Below are positions 1-10,610 of a stretch of DNA of 64,000 nt, piece by piece. Origin of the DNA: Bacteroidia bacterium (lineage in GTDB: Bacteria; Bacteroidota; Bacteroidia; NS11-12g; UBA9320); contig JADLGN010000040.1 in NCBI GenBank assembly GCA_020849295.1, positions 1-64,000 of the forward strand, given 5' to 3'. A program made the position numbers and the translations under genes. The number at the start of each line of letters is the position of its first letter. The stretch's first letter is position 1. The notes under the pieces were generated by a model. The model made no database searches. It saw only the letters and a program-made list of their open reading frames with translations, and was not told the DNA's origin.

Positions 1-1
1 A

Positions 2-196
2 TATACAACATATCAAATAATAATATTTGACCGCTGGGGTGAAGTATTATACAAATCAGATAAACTTGAAGAACCTTGGGACGGAACCTACAAAAGTGTT
101 CCTTGCCAAATGGATGCTTATGTGTATGAAGTTCAAGTAACAAATTTCAACGGTAAATTGTTTAAATATTCAGGAACTGTAATATTAGTTAGGTAA
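2..196 (+). CDS. C-terminal end of a T9SS cargo protein (gliding-motility-associated / type B sorting domain), 5' truncated by window edge
   Basis: Frame 2 reads YTTYQIIIFDRWGEVLYKSDKLEEPWDGTYKSVPCQMDAYVYEVQVTNFNGKLFKYSGTVILVR*; the 'FDRWGEVLY...WDGTYKG...YVY' pattern is typical of the CHU_C / type B sorting domain. Confidence 0.85.
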   Translation, partial: YTTYQIIIFDRWGEVLYKSDKLEEPWDGTYKSVPCQMDAYVYEVQVTNFNGKLFKYSGTVILVR

Positions 197-817
197 TTGG
201 AAAACTTATTATTGCCATTTTTGTCGGGATTAGGTGTAGGTTGCATACTTGGTTTTGGCTTTGGTTCAGTTTTCTTTGCAATAATTCAAAGCAGCATAAA
301 TCATGGATTTAAGAAAGGTGTAAATATTGCACTTGGGGTAATAATCTGTGATATTCTTTTTTGTACATTAGTGCTTTTTGGATCTCAGTTTATTGACGAA
401 ATACATCTATATAAAAATGTTATTAAATATATTGGAGGTGTCTTATTGATAGCACTTGGGGTATATCAATTTTTTTCTCACAAACCAAATAATGAAAAGA
501 TGGGAGATACAAAAGCAAAAGGTACTATGTATTATGTCTCAAAAGGATTTATTCTTAACTTTATGAACCCATTTAATTTTTTTGCTTGGATAGCTATTCA
601 AACATATTTAAAAGGCGTACACAGTTATTCTACTATTCAATCTATTTACTTTTTTGCGGGTACAGTTTGTTCTATATTTATCATAGAAATTTTATTGAGT
701 ATTTTAGCAAATTATGTAGGTAAAAAATTAAACGAAAAGATAATAAAATTTATTAATTATACTGTTGGATATATTTTTATTATCATAGGAGTAGTTCTTA
801 TTTTTAAGAAAATCTAA
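197..817 (+). CDS. LysE/RhtB-family amino-acid exporter-like membrane protein
   Basis: 206 aa, multiple TM segments, '[35 protein letters not shown]' LysE-like N-terminus; TTG start directly abuts upstream stop. Confidence 0.7.
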   Translation: MENLLLPFLSGLGVGCILGFGFGSVFFAIIQSSINHGFKKGVNIALGVIICDILFCTLVLFGSQFIDEIHLYKNVIKYIGGVLLIALGVYQFFSHKPNNEKMGDTKAKGTMYYVSKGFILNFMNPFNFFAWIAIQTYLKGVHSYSTIQSIYFFAGTVCSIFIIEILLSILANYVGKKLNEKIIKFINYTVGYIFIIIGVVLIFKKI

Positions 818-1524
818 TTTTCTACAAGAGTTCCTATATTTTCACCCTTTAATAGTTTTAAAAGATTACCTTCTTTGTTAATATCAAAAACAATTATAGG
901 TAGTTTGTTTTCGCGACACAAAGTTATAGCCGTAAGATCCATTACTCCAAGCCCTCTGTTATAAACTTCATCAAATGATATTGAGTCAAATTTTTTAGCA
1001 TCAGGATTTTTTTCAGGGTCAGATGTATAAATGCCATCTACTCTTGTCCCTTTAATAATTACATCTGCCTGAATTTCTACAGCACGTAATGATGCAGCTG
1101 TATCAGTTGTAAAATACGGGTTACCTGTTCCTGCTCCAAATATTACAATTCTACCTTTTTCAAGATGCCTTATTGCTCTTCTTCTTATAAATGGTTCACA
1201 AATTTGTTCCATTTTAATAGCGGAAAGAAGTCTTGTTTTTACGCCTGATTTTTCAAGAGCTCCTTGCAAAGCCATAGAATTAATTACTGTAGCAAGCATA
1301 CCCATATAATCACCTTGAGCCCTGTCAACAAGACCGTCTTGAACTCCCTTTACTCCTCTGAAAATATTACCACCACCTATTACTACAGCTACCTGTATCC
1401 CTAAATCTACAATTTGTTTTATTTCTCTTGCAAACTGTTCTAAGACATTAGAGTCAATGCCGAATTCTTTTTTACCTAAAAGAGATTCACCACTAAGTTT
1501 GAGTAAAATTCTATTATATTTCAT
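814..1524 (-). CDS. pyrH: UMP kinase
   Basis: [17 protein letters not shown]...[11 protein letters not shown]...[22 protein letters not shown]; full-length PyrH. Confidence 0.97.
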   Translation of the reverse strand: MKYNRILLKLSGESLLGKKEFGIDSNVLEQFAREIKQIVDLGIQVAVVIGGGNIFRGVKGVQDGLVDRAQGDYMGMLATVINSMALQGALEKSGVKTRLLSAIKMEQICEPFIRRRAIRHLEKGRIVIFGAGTGNPYFTTDTAASLRAVEIQADVIIKGTRVDGIYTSDPEKNPDAKKFDSISFDEVYNRGLGVMDLTAITLCRENKLPIIVFDINKEGNLLKLLKGENIGTLVEN

Positions 1525-1606
1525 TAAATTTTATTTTTAATATCATTTATTTCATTGGCAAATTAAGGGTTTATTTGTTATTTTTTTAGGTAAAAAATTA
1601 TTTGTC

Positions 1607-1635
1607 AAAAAAAAAGAGAAACTTAAATGTTTCTC
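1607..1635 (-). terminator. Rho-independent terminator downstream of tsf
   Basis: On minus strand GAGAAAC-ATTTAA-GTTTCTC followed by nine T; sits just after the tsf stop codon. Confidence 0.85.
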
Positions 1636-1648
1636 CTTTTTATGTTAT

Positions 1649-2476
1649 TTACATTCCTAATTGTATTCGCTTGAATTGTGTTACTGTTAAACCGAGTTCA
1701 ATTTCATTAAGCATTTGTTTTACAGATTTTGAACCATCTTTAATAAAATCCTGATTAAGTAAAGTTGAATCTTTAAAAAACTTGTTTAGTTTGCCTACAG
1801 CAATTTTTTCAAGCATTGCTTCAGGTTTACCTTCTTGTGCAGCTTGAGCTTTGCCTATTTCTATTTCTCGGTCAATTATTTCCTGAGATACATCGTCCTT
1901 ATCAATAGCAACAGGAAACATTGCTGCTATTTGCATTGCAACATCTTTCCCTGCATTGTAAACTTTTTCGCCATTTGATGAAAGAGCAACAATTACACCT
2001 ATTTTATTTCCTGCATGTATATAAGGAACTACTGTCTTTCCTTCAATATATTCAAAAGAAGTAACGTCAATTTTTTCCCCAATTTTTCCTATATAATCTA
2101 ATAATTTTTCTGAAATTGAGATATTATTTATAGTAAGATTTTTCAATTCATCAATTGTTGATGGTTTGTTTGTTAATGCTACATTGGCAATATCGTTGGC
2201 AAATTGTACAAATTCTTCATTCTTTGCAACAAAATCAGTTTCACAACCTAATCTTATTATTACACCTGCTGTATTATTATTATTTGCAATAGCTATAACA
2301 GCTCCTTCAGAAGTTGCTCTGTCAGCTCTATTTGCTGAAACTTTTGCACCTTTTTTTCTTAAAAAATCAATTGCTTGATCCATATCACCGTTTGTTTCCT
2401 GCAAAGCTTTTTTACAGTCCATCATACCGGCACCAGTTGCTTTCCTTAATTCATTTACTGCTGTTGCTGTAATCAT
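1649..2476 (-). CDS. tsf: Elongation factor Ts
   Basis: AVNELRKATGAGMMDCKKALQETNGDMDQAIDFLRKKG. Confidence 0.98.
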   Translation of the reverse strand: MITATAVNELRKATGAGMMDCKKALQETNGDMDQAIDFLRKKGAKVSANRADRATSEGAVIAIANNNNTAGVIIRLGCETDFVAKNEEFVQFANDIANVALTNKPSTIDELKNLTINNISISEKLLDYIGKIGEKIDVTSFEYIEGKTVVPYIHAGNKIGVIVALSSNGEKVYNAGKDVAMQIAAMFPVAIDKDDVSQEIIDREIEIGKAQAAQEGKPEAMLEKIAVGKLNKFFKDSTLLNQDFIKDGSKSVKQMLNEIELGLTVTQFKRIQLGM

Positions 2477-2485
2477 TTTTTCTTA

Positions 2486-3250
2486 TTAATTATCTATTTC
2501 TGCTTCTTTAATTTCTTTTGAATTTTCAGTTATTTCTTCTTCTTCTTCTTTATCAATTTTTTCTTTACGCTCTTTCATTCCCTCAATTATTGCTTCAGAA
2601 ATTTCATGTGTAATTAAATAAATTGATTTTGACGCATCGTCATTTGCCGGAATTGGAAAATCAACTTTTGATGGGTCACTATTAGTATCTACTATAGCAA
2701 AAATTGGAATATTCAATCTTTGAGCTTCTGCTACTGCAATATGTTCGCGTTTTGAGTCAACTATAAAAAGAGCTGCAGGCAATCTAACCATATCTTCAAT
2801 TCCGCCTAATAATTTTTCAAGTTTTAGCTTTTCTCTTTCAATCATCAACCTTTCGCGTTTTGAAATATTTTGATATGTGCCATCTTGCGACATCTTTTCG
2901 AAATTTTGCATTTTCTTGATTGATTTTCGCACTGTAGCAAAATTTGTTAACATACCTCCAAGCCATCTTTCTGTAACAAATGGCATATTTACTTTTTTAG
3001 CTTCTTCTGCCACAAGTTCTTTTGCTTGTTTTTTTGTAGCAACAAACAATACTCTTTTGCCAGATTTTACAATATTTTTTATAGCTGATTTTGCTTCATC
3101 AAGCTTTGCAATAGTTTTATTTAAATCTATTAAATGGATACCATTTTCTTCCATTAAAATAAACGGTGCCATTTTTGGATTCCATTTTCTTGTCAAATGT
3201 CCGAAATGAACACCTGCTTCTAATAATTCTTTTGTATTAAGATTAGACAT
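2486..3250 (-). CDS. rpsB: 30S ribosomal protein S2
   Basis: LLEAGVHFGHLTRKWNPKMAPFI...LFVATKKQAKELV...RWLGGMLTNFATVRKSI. Confidence 0.98.
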   Translation of the reverse strand: MSNLNTKELLEAGVHFGHLTRKWNPKMAPFILMEENGIHLIDLNKTIAKLDEAKSAIKNIVKSGKRVLFVATKKQAKELVAEEAKKVNMPFVTERWLGGMLTNFATVRKSIKKMQNFEKMSQDGTYQNISKRERLMIEREKLKLEKLLGGIEDMVRLPAALFIVDSKREHIAVAEAQRLNIPIFAIVDTNSDPSKVDFPIPANDDASKSIYLITHEISEAIIEGMKERKEKIDKEEEEEITENSKEIKEAEIDN

Positions 3251-3271
3251 ATTTTTTTTAAAATTATAAAA

Positions 3272-3667
3272 TTAACGTTTGCTGAATTGGAATCTTTTTC
3301 TTGCTTTTTTCATACCTGGCTTCTTACGTTCTACCATTCTTGAATCTCTAGTAAGAAGTTCATTTGAGCGAAGTAAAGGTTTGTTTTCTTCTGCATTCAT
3401 ATCTACAAGTGCTTTTGCAATACCAAGTCTTAATGCATTTGCCTGTCCGTTGAAACCTCCCCCCTTTATATTTGCTTTTACATCATATTGTCCTGCACAA
3501 TTGCAAACAGAAAATGGTAAGTTTATATCATACAATTGTGCTGTAGTTGGGAAGTACTTTGACGCTTCTTTTCCGTTAATTTCTATTTTTCCTGTTCCTG
3601 AGGTTAAAAAAACTCTGGCTACTGCTGTTTTTCTTCTACCTGAAGTTGAAATATTGTTTTTTTCCAT
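3272..3667 (-). CDS. rpsI: 30S ribosomal protein S9
   Basis: SGRRKTAVARVFL...DSRMVERKKPGMKKARKRFQFSKR C-terminus. Confidence 0.98.
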   Translation of the reverse strand: MEKNNISTSGRRKTAVARVFLTSGTGKIEINGKEASKYFPTTAQLYDINLPFSVCNCAGQYDVKANIKGGGFNGQANALRLGIAKALVDMNAEENKPLLRSNELLTRDSRMVERKKPGMKKARKRFQFSKR

Positions 3668-3670
3668 TTA

Positions 3671-4114
3671 TTAAAATTCTAATTTTTCTGGTTTTTGTGC
3701 CTGATGAGGATGTTCATTGCCAGCATATACATGTAAATTATGAAATATTGCTTTGCCAAGCCTGTTTTTTGGCAACATACCTTTTACAGCTTTTTCAATC
3801 ATGGTTTCAGGTTTTTTTGCTAACATATTAGCCGCACTCATTTTTTTCTGCCCTCCTGGATAACCTGAATATGTTAAATATATTTTATCATTTAGCTTAT
3901 TGCTGCTCAATGATATTTTTTCGGCATTAATTACAATTATATTGTCTCCGCAATCAACGTGTGGGGTAAAGTCGGGCTTGTTTTTACCGCGTATTACTTT
4001 TGCTATTGAAGAGCACAATCTGCCCAGTGTTTTGCCTTCAGCATCTACTACATACCATCTTTTGTTTACAGTGGCTTTGTTTGCTGATATTGTTTTATAC
4101 GACAATGTGTCCAT
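3671..4114 (-). CDS. rplM: 50S ribosomal protein L13
   Basis: [49 protein letters not shown]. Confidence 0.98.
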   Translation of the reverse strand: MDTLSYKTISANKATVNKRWYVVDAEGKTLGRLCSSIAKVIRGKNKPDFTPHVDCGDNIIVINAEKISLSSNKLNDKIYLTYSGYPGGQKKMSAANMLAKKPETMIEKAVKGMLPKNRLGKAIFHNLHVYAGNEHPHQAQKPEKLEF

Positions 4115-4150
4115 TTTTCGTTTTACTTATTTATGTTTTTTAAAGGGCTG

Positions 4151-4181
4151 CAAAAATATATATATATTCTTAATTTTTCAA
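4151..4181 (-). promoter_or_regulatory. Bacteroidota-type promoter for rplM operon (TTG-N20-TATTTTTG)
   Basis: Minus strand TTG, 20-nt spacer, TATTTTTG followed by CAGCCCTTT. Confidence 0.6.
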
Positions 4182-4276
4182 TACAGAAGTAAAAGATTTT
4201 AATATTTTTTAAAAAAAACGATTATTCATAAAATATATTTATGATAACCTAATTATTTATAGAAAATTTAGAGAGA

Positions 4277-5851
4277 TTACTTTTTTAACATTGCCTTGCT
4301 AATTGAAGTATTTCCTGACAAAACATTGTAGTAATAATTTCCTGCGGGCAAACCATGTGCTTCAAATAGTATTTCGTGTGATCCGGCAGCAATAGTTTTG
4401 TCAACTAGTGTTTTAATTTCATTTCCTATTGCATCAAAAACTTTTATTTGTACTCTGCCGCCTTTAGTTTCAAATTTTATAGCAGTTGAGTTGTCAAATG
4501 GATTTGGATAGTTTTCAATTTGAGTAATTTCGGCTGGCAAAGAATTGTTAAATCCGCTTGTAGTTTTGAAAATTGGCAATGTGTCAAAATTCTTTAACAT
4601 TATGGAATCAGCTTCTGATTTTGATAAACCGAACCATTGAACAAGTGTAGAATAATATATTTGTCGGAAGTCATTTTGCATTGCAACATTATCATTTACT
4701 GTTACAGTAGATGGAATAGTAGGATTGCTTCCAATTACAGTTCTATTAACTTGTGTACCAAAAACAATAACAGGTCCTGCTGCTCCATGGTCTGTTCCCA
4801 TACTTGCGTTAGATAAAATTCTTCTTCCAAATTCAGAATATATCATTCCTGCAACTTTATCTGATACTCCATGAAGTTTACACTCATCCATAAATGCTCC
4901 TACAGCTACACTTACTCTTGAAAGTAAATCAGCATGTGAGCCGGTTTCTGTGCCTCCCGAACTACTTACCTGACTTGAGTGAGTGTCAAATCCTCCAAGA
5001 CTAACTACATATATTTTTGTTTTAAGTCCACCGGCTATAAGTCTTGCAACTATTTTTAATTGATCTGCAAGGTAATTACCTGATGCAGGGAATTTCGAGG
5101 TTTTAGTGGTAGAAGCATTATATGTTACTTTTACACGGTCAGCATATTTATCTGTTTGATTAGCTATAAGTCTAAGATAGGCAAGTTCTTTTCCTGCTGG
5201 TGTATTTGGCACGGGGTCAGCAACACCTTCTGCAAAATTATAAAAACTTGTAGGGTTACTAATTGCCATACCCATATTTACATCAGGTCCTTGTAATGCA
5301 GGAGAAACCACCCCTCCAATAGTTATTGCTAAGGGGTCTGGCATATCTGTATTTGGATAATTGTCTGGAAAACCTGGATATGCATCATCTAAATATCGCC
5401 CAAGCCAACCCGAACTAATATATTGCTTACTGTCTGATGCTGAAAGCCATATATCTGTAGCTCTAAAATGTGAAAAGTTTGGACTTGGATAACCTACTGC
5501 CTGTACAATATTTAAGCTTGCTTCATTATTAAATAAATTTTGTAAATCAGACATTGCAGGATGCAAACCTGTTTTATCGAAATTATTAAGTTTTAATACT
5601 TTGCTTGATGGAATTATTATATTTGATCGAGCTGTTGTAAGATTTGTATATTGGTCTAAAGGGATTATTGTATTTAAGCCATCATTTCCACCATTTAGTT
5701 GCACTAAAATAAGTACTCTGTCATTTTCTGCCTTTGCTGCAAGTAGTCTTAGTAATGCAGAGCTTGCATGACTTTTTAAAGATATTCCGTTTATTAAAAC
5801 CGGTAAAGCTGCTACAGGAGCTGTTCTTTTGATAAATGTTCTTCTTTTCAT
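4277..5851 (-). CDS. DUF1501 domain-containing protein with T9SS type A sorting domain
   Basis: MKRRTFIKRTAPVAALPVL...ILVQLNGGNDGLNTIIPLDQY...YSEFGRRILSNASMGTDHGAAGP; C-term IENYPNPFDNSTAIKFE...GNYYYNVLSGNTSISKAMLKK. Confidence 0.92.
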   Translation of the reverse strand: MKRRTFIKRTAPVAALPVLINGISLKSHASSALLRLLAAKAENDRVLILVQLNGGNDGLNTIIPLDQYTNLTTARSNIIIPSSKVLKLNNFDKTGLHPAMSDLQNLFNNEASLNIVQAVGYPSPNFSHFRATDIWLSASDSKQYISSGWLGRYLDDAYPGFPDNYPNTDMPDPLAITIGGVVSPALQGPDVNMGMAISNPTSFYNFAEGVADPVPNTPAGKELAYLRLIANQTDKYADRVKVTYNASTTKTSKFPASGNYLADQLKIVARLIAGGLKTKIYVVSLGGFDTHSSQVSSSGGTETGSHADLLSRVSVAVGAFMDECKLHGVSDKVAGMIYSEFGRRILSNASMGTDHGAAGPVIVFGTQVNRTVIGSNPTIPSTVTVNDNVAMQNDFRQIYYSTLVQWFGLSKSEADSIMLKNFDTLPIFKTTSGFNNSLPAEITQIENYPNPFDNSTAIKFETKGGRVQIKVFDAIGNEIKTLVDKTIAAGSHEILFEAHGLPAGNYYYNVLSGNTSISKAMLKK

Positions 5852-5872
5852 TGTAATAATTTTTAATAAATT

Positions 5873-7516
5873 TTAGTTTAACTGGTACTCTGGTAATTCA
5901 AATATGTACTTTAATGCTGCTTTTAATACATTTGTGCAATAGTTTTTATTTGTTAAGTCGTTTGGATCTGCTTTGTAGGCGTTCCATGCATTTGTCCAAT
6001 AATAGTCAGAACTTTGACCTGAAAGTAAAGCTGATTTTATAATAGCTTTTACACCAGAAGATACACTTACCGCTAAAAACAGTTCTGTAAGATTATCCAC
6101 TAATTTGACTGGGTCTGATACGTCAGGTATTTTATCGGCAAGAGCAAGTACATCTATCATTACTTTATGACCGCTTATAGTTGTACCTGTATATAATAAA
6201 AGGTATGCAAATGTTAGTCTTTTTGGAAATGTATCTGAATTAATCCATATTTCATAAAATTGTGGTTCTTGATAATAAGATGGCCAGCCCGAAACATTTG
6301 GTGGATCATTGATGTCTTGTTGCATTACTGCAGCATAACTTTGCATGCTACCCCAGATGTTATAATTTTTTACATATTCACTGCTTGAAGGCATTACTAT
6401 TTCTGTTTGATTGCAAAAATCCAGAACATAATCAATAGGTGATTTTATTTGGCAGCCCATACTTAATGAATCATAAAAATGTTCACTCTTTAATAATGTT
6501 TCTATTACAGGTTTAATGTCGTAATTGTTATTTCTGAAAATTGTGGCAAGTGGTTCAATTACGTTTGTTTCAACTGTTGCATCAATATCATAATATACAA
6601 ACCAACGATATAGTTTTCGACATATAAATTTTGAAACCTCATTTTGTTGGAAAATCATTGTAATTAGTTCATCAGTTTCTTGTGCTCCTGATGCCCCTGT
6701 TTTACCTGTAATTAGTGTACTGTTATAAAACGAAGAAAATTGCTTGTTATTTGTTTCGTGTTTGTTTTGATCAAAATATGAATTTCCTGTTGTATAATCA
6801 ATTCTCCAACCTGTCAAAATTTTTGCAGCATTTTTCACATCATCTTCAGTATAGTGACTGTCTTTGCCTTTACCTACTGTAAATAATTCTTGTAATTCTC
6901 TGCCATAATTTTCATCAGGTGCTGTTTTGGTATTCAGGTATCCGTTAAGATATCTTAACATTCCAGGGTCTATAGTTACATCTTTAATCATTGTTTTAAA
7001 GTTTCCAAGACAATGTTTTCTTAAAAGTGCATTCATCTTGTAAACAAATTGTTCGTAATATATAATTTCGCCTTCTGTTGAAAAATGATTTTGCCAAAAA
7101 AGAACCATTTTTTCTCTGATAGTTTTATCATTTTGCATCATACCAATCCACCACATTTTTACTGAACGCCTCCTGTAATAAGACAAATCTCCGTTAAATG
7201 GTGAATTAACCCAAGTTTGACCAGCTGGTACAAGTAGGTCAATTATTGTAGTACCATTACTATAGTAGTTTACAGGTGGTGATGGTACAGAATTATCAAT
7301 AGCTAACAATTTGTTTACAGCACCATCAAGACCCAAAGATTTGAATGTTGAAATATCTGATTGTTTAACTCCGAAAATTGTTCTTCGAAGCAAATGTAAA
7401 ACCTGAGCATTTCCCCATGTGCCTGAGTATTTTGTAAGTCCTGTAGTTGGTGTTGCTTGAGCTCTGCCTGTAGGTATAGCAGCAGTAAAGTTCTTGAAAA
7501 AATCTCGTCTTTGCAT
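5873..7516 (-). CDS. DUF1800 domain-containing protein
   Basis: HLLRRTIFGVKQSDI...MVLFWQNHFSTE...ALLRKHCLGNFKTMIKDVTIDPGMLRYLNG...NYGRELQELFTVGKG. Confidence 0.92.
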   Translation of the reverse strand: MQRRDFFKNFTAAIPTGRAQATPTTGLTKYSGTWGNAQVLHLLRRTIFGVKQSDISTFKSLGLDGAVNKLLAIDNSVPSPPVNYYSNGTTIIDLLVPAGQTWVNSPFNGDLSYYRRRSVKMWWIGMMQNDKTIREKMVLFWQNHFSTEGEIIYYEQFVYKMNALLRKHCLGNFKTMIKDVTIDPGMLRYLNGYLNTKTAPDENYGRELQELFTVGKGKDSHYTEDDVKNAAKILTGWRIDYTTGNSYFDQNKHETNNKQFSSFYNSTLITGKTGASGAQETDELITMIFQQNEVSKFICRKLYRWFVYYDIDATVETNVIEPLATIFRNNNYDIKPVIETLLKSEHFYDSLSMGCQIKSPIDYVLDFCNQTEIVMPSSSEYVKNYNIWGSMQSYAAVMQQDINDPPNVSGWPSYYQEPQFYEIWINSDTFPKRLTFAYLLLYTGTTISGHKVMIDVLALADKIPDVSDPVKLVDNLTELFLAVSVSSGVKAIIKSALLSGQSSDYYWTNAWNAYKADPNDLTNKNYCTNVLKAALKYIFELPEYQLN

Positions 7517-7582
7517 AAAAAATGAATTTATAAAACAAATCTAATAAAATGTTTTATATATTGATATAAAATTTTATATAAA

Positions 7583-8887
7583 TTATTTTTCAACAAATCT
7601 CAATGAGCATCCATATTTTTCATTCAATAATTTAGTATTAAATAAATGTATTGCTTTAATTTTTAAACTATCGTCATATACAATAAAGGTATCTCCTTTT
7701 TCTAAGTTTAATGTTTTTGTCAATGAATAATTTTTATTTTCAATTTTTGCTCTTCTCACATAAAGCTGTAATGGTGCAAAATACCCGTTTTGTACAATTT
7801 TTAATTTTTTTGGAAGATTTTTATCATTTTCTTTTATATAATAACATAAGGCACGCCAATTTTCATTTTCTTTTTGTTCGGGGATAAAAGTGTTTTTGTA
7901 AGCTTCGGTATATTTTATAAAAATAATTGACATAAAAAGCAGAACAAAAGCAAGCTTTAATAAATTATTTTTAATCAACAGATAATATTGGCTTATTAAT
8001 ATTCCAAGGGTTAATGACATTATTGGATAAATTGGCAAGTCGTACCAGAAATTCTTTGTTCCAAACGATATAACAATTATAAAAAATGTGAAGTTTATTG
8101 AAAGAAACAATATCAGACGGCGATAATTGAAATTTTTAAATAAAAATACCGGAATTAATGAAACCAACAATATTGAAAAATATGGTACAAATCTGCTTTT
8201 TATTAATCCTAATATATAATATAAATAATTGTATTGATTTTGGTAAATATATTTTTCAGATTTACCAATATATCTAAATAAAAGTTCGTTTTCCAAAACC
8301 TCTTTTATATAACCCGGAGATTTATTCTCTCTTAAAATATAATAAGAGGCAATTAGAATTGTTAAGGAAATTAAAGCGCCTAAAAAATACTTATTAAATA
8401 TAGTATGTATGAATTGTTTGTTTATTAAAGCCCAAATTAACAAAGGAGGTACAAACATAAATATTACTATACTTTTGGTAAACCAGCCAAGAAAAAGAAA
8501 AATAAAACAATAAATTAAGTATTTAGATTTTTGTGTATCGAAAAATAAATAACTGAACAAAACAAAACCTGTTGAAAAAAAAGTAATTACAGCTTCATGG
8601 TCACCATATCTTACACCGTGTTCGGCAGTAAAACCAAATGCCGAAACAAGTATTAAACTAGCAGTTATTCCGCTTAATATACTTGCTGTAACTTTGTTTG
8701 CAAAAAATATAATTAATAAAACTGTAAGTATAGCAAAAGCAAATGAGGGCAATCGTGCAGCAATTTCATTGTAACCTAAAAATTTAAGAGATAAAGCTTG
8801 CAGCCATACTAAAAATGGAGGTTTTAATTCCCACATATCAGGTTTACCTTCAAAGTGTCGCGTAACGAAATCATTATTCTCTATCAT
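7583..8887 (-). CDS. ArnT/PMT-like glycosyltransferase family 39 protein; open frame extends upstream to 9040
   Basis: Multi-TM protein, FEGKPDMWELKPPFLVWLQALSLKFLGYNEIAARLPSF; in-frame upstream codons add ...LFICSLPLGNRLGNKCVQLWDESRNIANAIQ. Confidence 0.8.
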   Translation of the reverse strand: MIENNDFVTRHFEGKPDMWELKPPFLVWLQALSLKFLGYNEIAARLPSFAFAILTVLLIIFFANKVTASILSGITASLILVSAFGFTAEHGVRYGDHEAVITFFSTGFVLFSYLFFDTQKSKYLIYCFIFLFLGWFTKSIVIFMFVPPLLIWALINKQFIHTIFNKYFLGALISLTILIASYYILRENKSPGYIKEVLENELLFRYIGKSEKYIYQNQYNYLYYILGLIKSRFVPYFSILLVSLIPVFLFKNFNYRRLILFLSINFTFFIIVISFGTKNFWYDLPIYPIMSLTLGILISQYYLLIKNNLLKLAFVLLFMSIIFIKYTEAYKNTFIPEQKENENWRALCYYIKENDKNLPKKLKIVQNGYFAPLQLYVRRAKIENKNYSLTKTLNLEKGDTFIVYDDSLKIKAIHLFNTKLLNEKYGCSLRFVEK

Positions 8888-9103
8888 TTGTATAGCATTT
8901 GCAATATTTCGGCTTTCATCCCAAAGTTGAACACATTTGTTGCCAAGCCTATTGCCTAAAGGGAGTGAGCAAATAAATAATGTAACAATTACAATTAATG
9001 ATTTTTTTAAATTGATATATGATTTCAGAAATTTAATTTTTTATTAGCAAAATAAGACCATAAAAAGGAAAGTATAAATAAAAATTTCTGTTTAAAGTTT
9101 TTT

Positions 9104-9111
9104 TATCTTTG
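9104..9111 (+). promoter_or_regulatory. Putative -7 element (TATCTTTG) of fumC
   Basis: TATCTTTGCGGC 12 nt upstream of the fumC start; no convincing -33 TTTG. Confidence 0.4.
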
Positions 9112-9122
9112 CGGCAAAAAAT

Positions 9123-10526
9123 ATGGAATACAGGATTGAAAAAGACACAATGGGAGAAGTAAATGTACCAGCCGAAAAATATTGGGGTGCTCAAACAGAA
9201 AGGTCGCGAAATAATTTTAAAATTGGGAACGAAGGTAGTATGCCTATAGAAATAATAAGAGCATTTGGGGTTTTAAAAAAATGTGCTGCAATTGCAAATT
9301 TTCAACTTGGAAAACTATCAAAAGAAAAATGCAATATGATTTCTGATGTATGTGATGAAATTATTGAAGGCAAACTTGATTCTGAATTTCCACTTGTAAT
9401 ATGGCAAACCGGTTCGGGTACACAAAGTAATATGAATGTAAACGAAGTAATTGCAAATAGAGCACATGTTTTAAGTGGAGGAAAACTTACAGATGAAAAA
9501 AAAGTATTACACCCCAATGATGATGTAAACAAATCTCAGTCAAGTAATGATACTTTTCCTACAGCAATGAGCATTGCAGTTTACAAACAAATTATAGATT
9601 ATACATTGCCGGGTATTCAGGCATTGAAAACAACTTTAAAACACAAATCAAGAGAATTTAAAAATATTGTTAAAATTGGCCGTACTCACTTGATGGATGC
9701 CACACCGCTTACCTTAGGTCAAGAATTTAGCGGTTATGTTCAGCAATTAAAAATGGGATTAAGAGCAATAAATAATTCTCTGCCTGCAGTAGCAGAACTT
9801 GCACTTGGAGGGACAGCGGTAGGAACCGGATTAAATTCGCCTGACGGTTATGATAAACTTGTTGCCGAACTTATAGCAAAAGAAACTATGTTGCCATTTG
9901 TTACTGCTAATAACAAATTTGAAGCACTTGCTGCACACGATGCAATGGTAGAAGTACATGGCGCATTAAAAAGAGTAGCTGTAAGTTGCATGAAAATAGC
10001 AAATGATATAAGACTTTTAAGTTCAGGACCAAGAAGTGGTATAGGTGAAATTTTTATTCCAGAGAATGAACCCGGTAGCAGTATAATGCCAGGTAAAGTA
10101 AATCCAACACAACCCGAGGCGTTGACAATGGTTTGTGCTCAAGTAATTGGCAATGACGTGGCTGTAACAGTAGGAGGCAGCAACGGACATTTTGAACTTA
10201 ATGTTTTTAAACCTTTAATAGCTTACAATGTTCTTCAGTCAGCAAGATTATTAGGGCAAGCTTGTTTGTCTTTTAATGATAATTGTGCCGAGGGTATTTT
10301 GCCAAATTACGATGAAATAAAACATAAAGTTGAAAATTCGCTCATGCTTGTAACAGCTTTAAATACACATATTGGGTATGATAACGCAGCCAAAATTGCC
10401 AAAAAAGCTCATAAAGAAAATACATCATTACGCGAAGCGGCAATTTCACTAAAATTGCTAAGCAATGAACAATTTGACCAATGGGTAAAACCTGAAAATA
10501 TGGTTGGCAAAATTGATATCAGTTAA
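9123..10526 (+). CDS. fumC: Class II fumarate hydratase
   Basis: [35 protein letters not shown]; signature [15 protein letters not shown]. Confidence 0.95.
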   Translation: MEYRIEKDTMGEVNVPAEKYWGAQTERSRNNFKIGNEGSMPIEIIRAFGVLKKCAAIANFQLGKLSKEKCNMISDVCDEIIEGKLDSEFPLVIWQTGSGTQSNMNVNEVIANRAHVLSGGKLTDEKKVLHPNDDVNKSQSSNDTFPTAMSIAVYKQIIDYTLPGIQALKTTLKHKSREFKNIVKIGRTHLMDATPLTLGQEFSGYVQQLKMGLRAINNSLPAVAELALGGTAVGTGLNSPDGYDKLVAELIAKETMLPFVTANNKFEALAAHDAMVEVHGALKRVAVSCMKIANDIRLLSSGPRSGIGEIFIPENEPGSSIMPGKVNPTQPEALTMVCAQVIGNDVAVTVGGSNGHFELNVFKPLIAYNVLQSARLLGQACLSFNDNCAEGILPNYDEIKHKVENSLMLVTALNTHIGYDNAAKIAKKAHKENTSLREAAISLKLLSNEQFDQWVKPENMVGKIDIS

Positions 10527-10610
10527 TATTAAAATTTATTTTTAAACAAAGGCAATAATGAATTTTAATTTTACATTATTGTAACAGCATTTTCTCAGTT
10601 TTTTTCTAAA

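Noticed and set aside
3279-3674. 131-aa plus-strand ORF exactly opposite rpsI
   Set aside because: Antisense shadow of a highly conserved ribosomal protein gene; translation has no recognisable domain.
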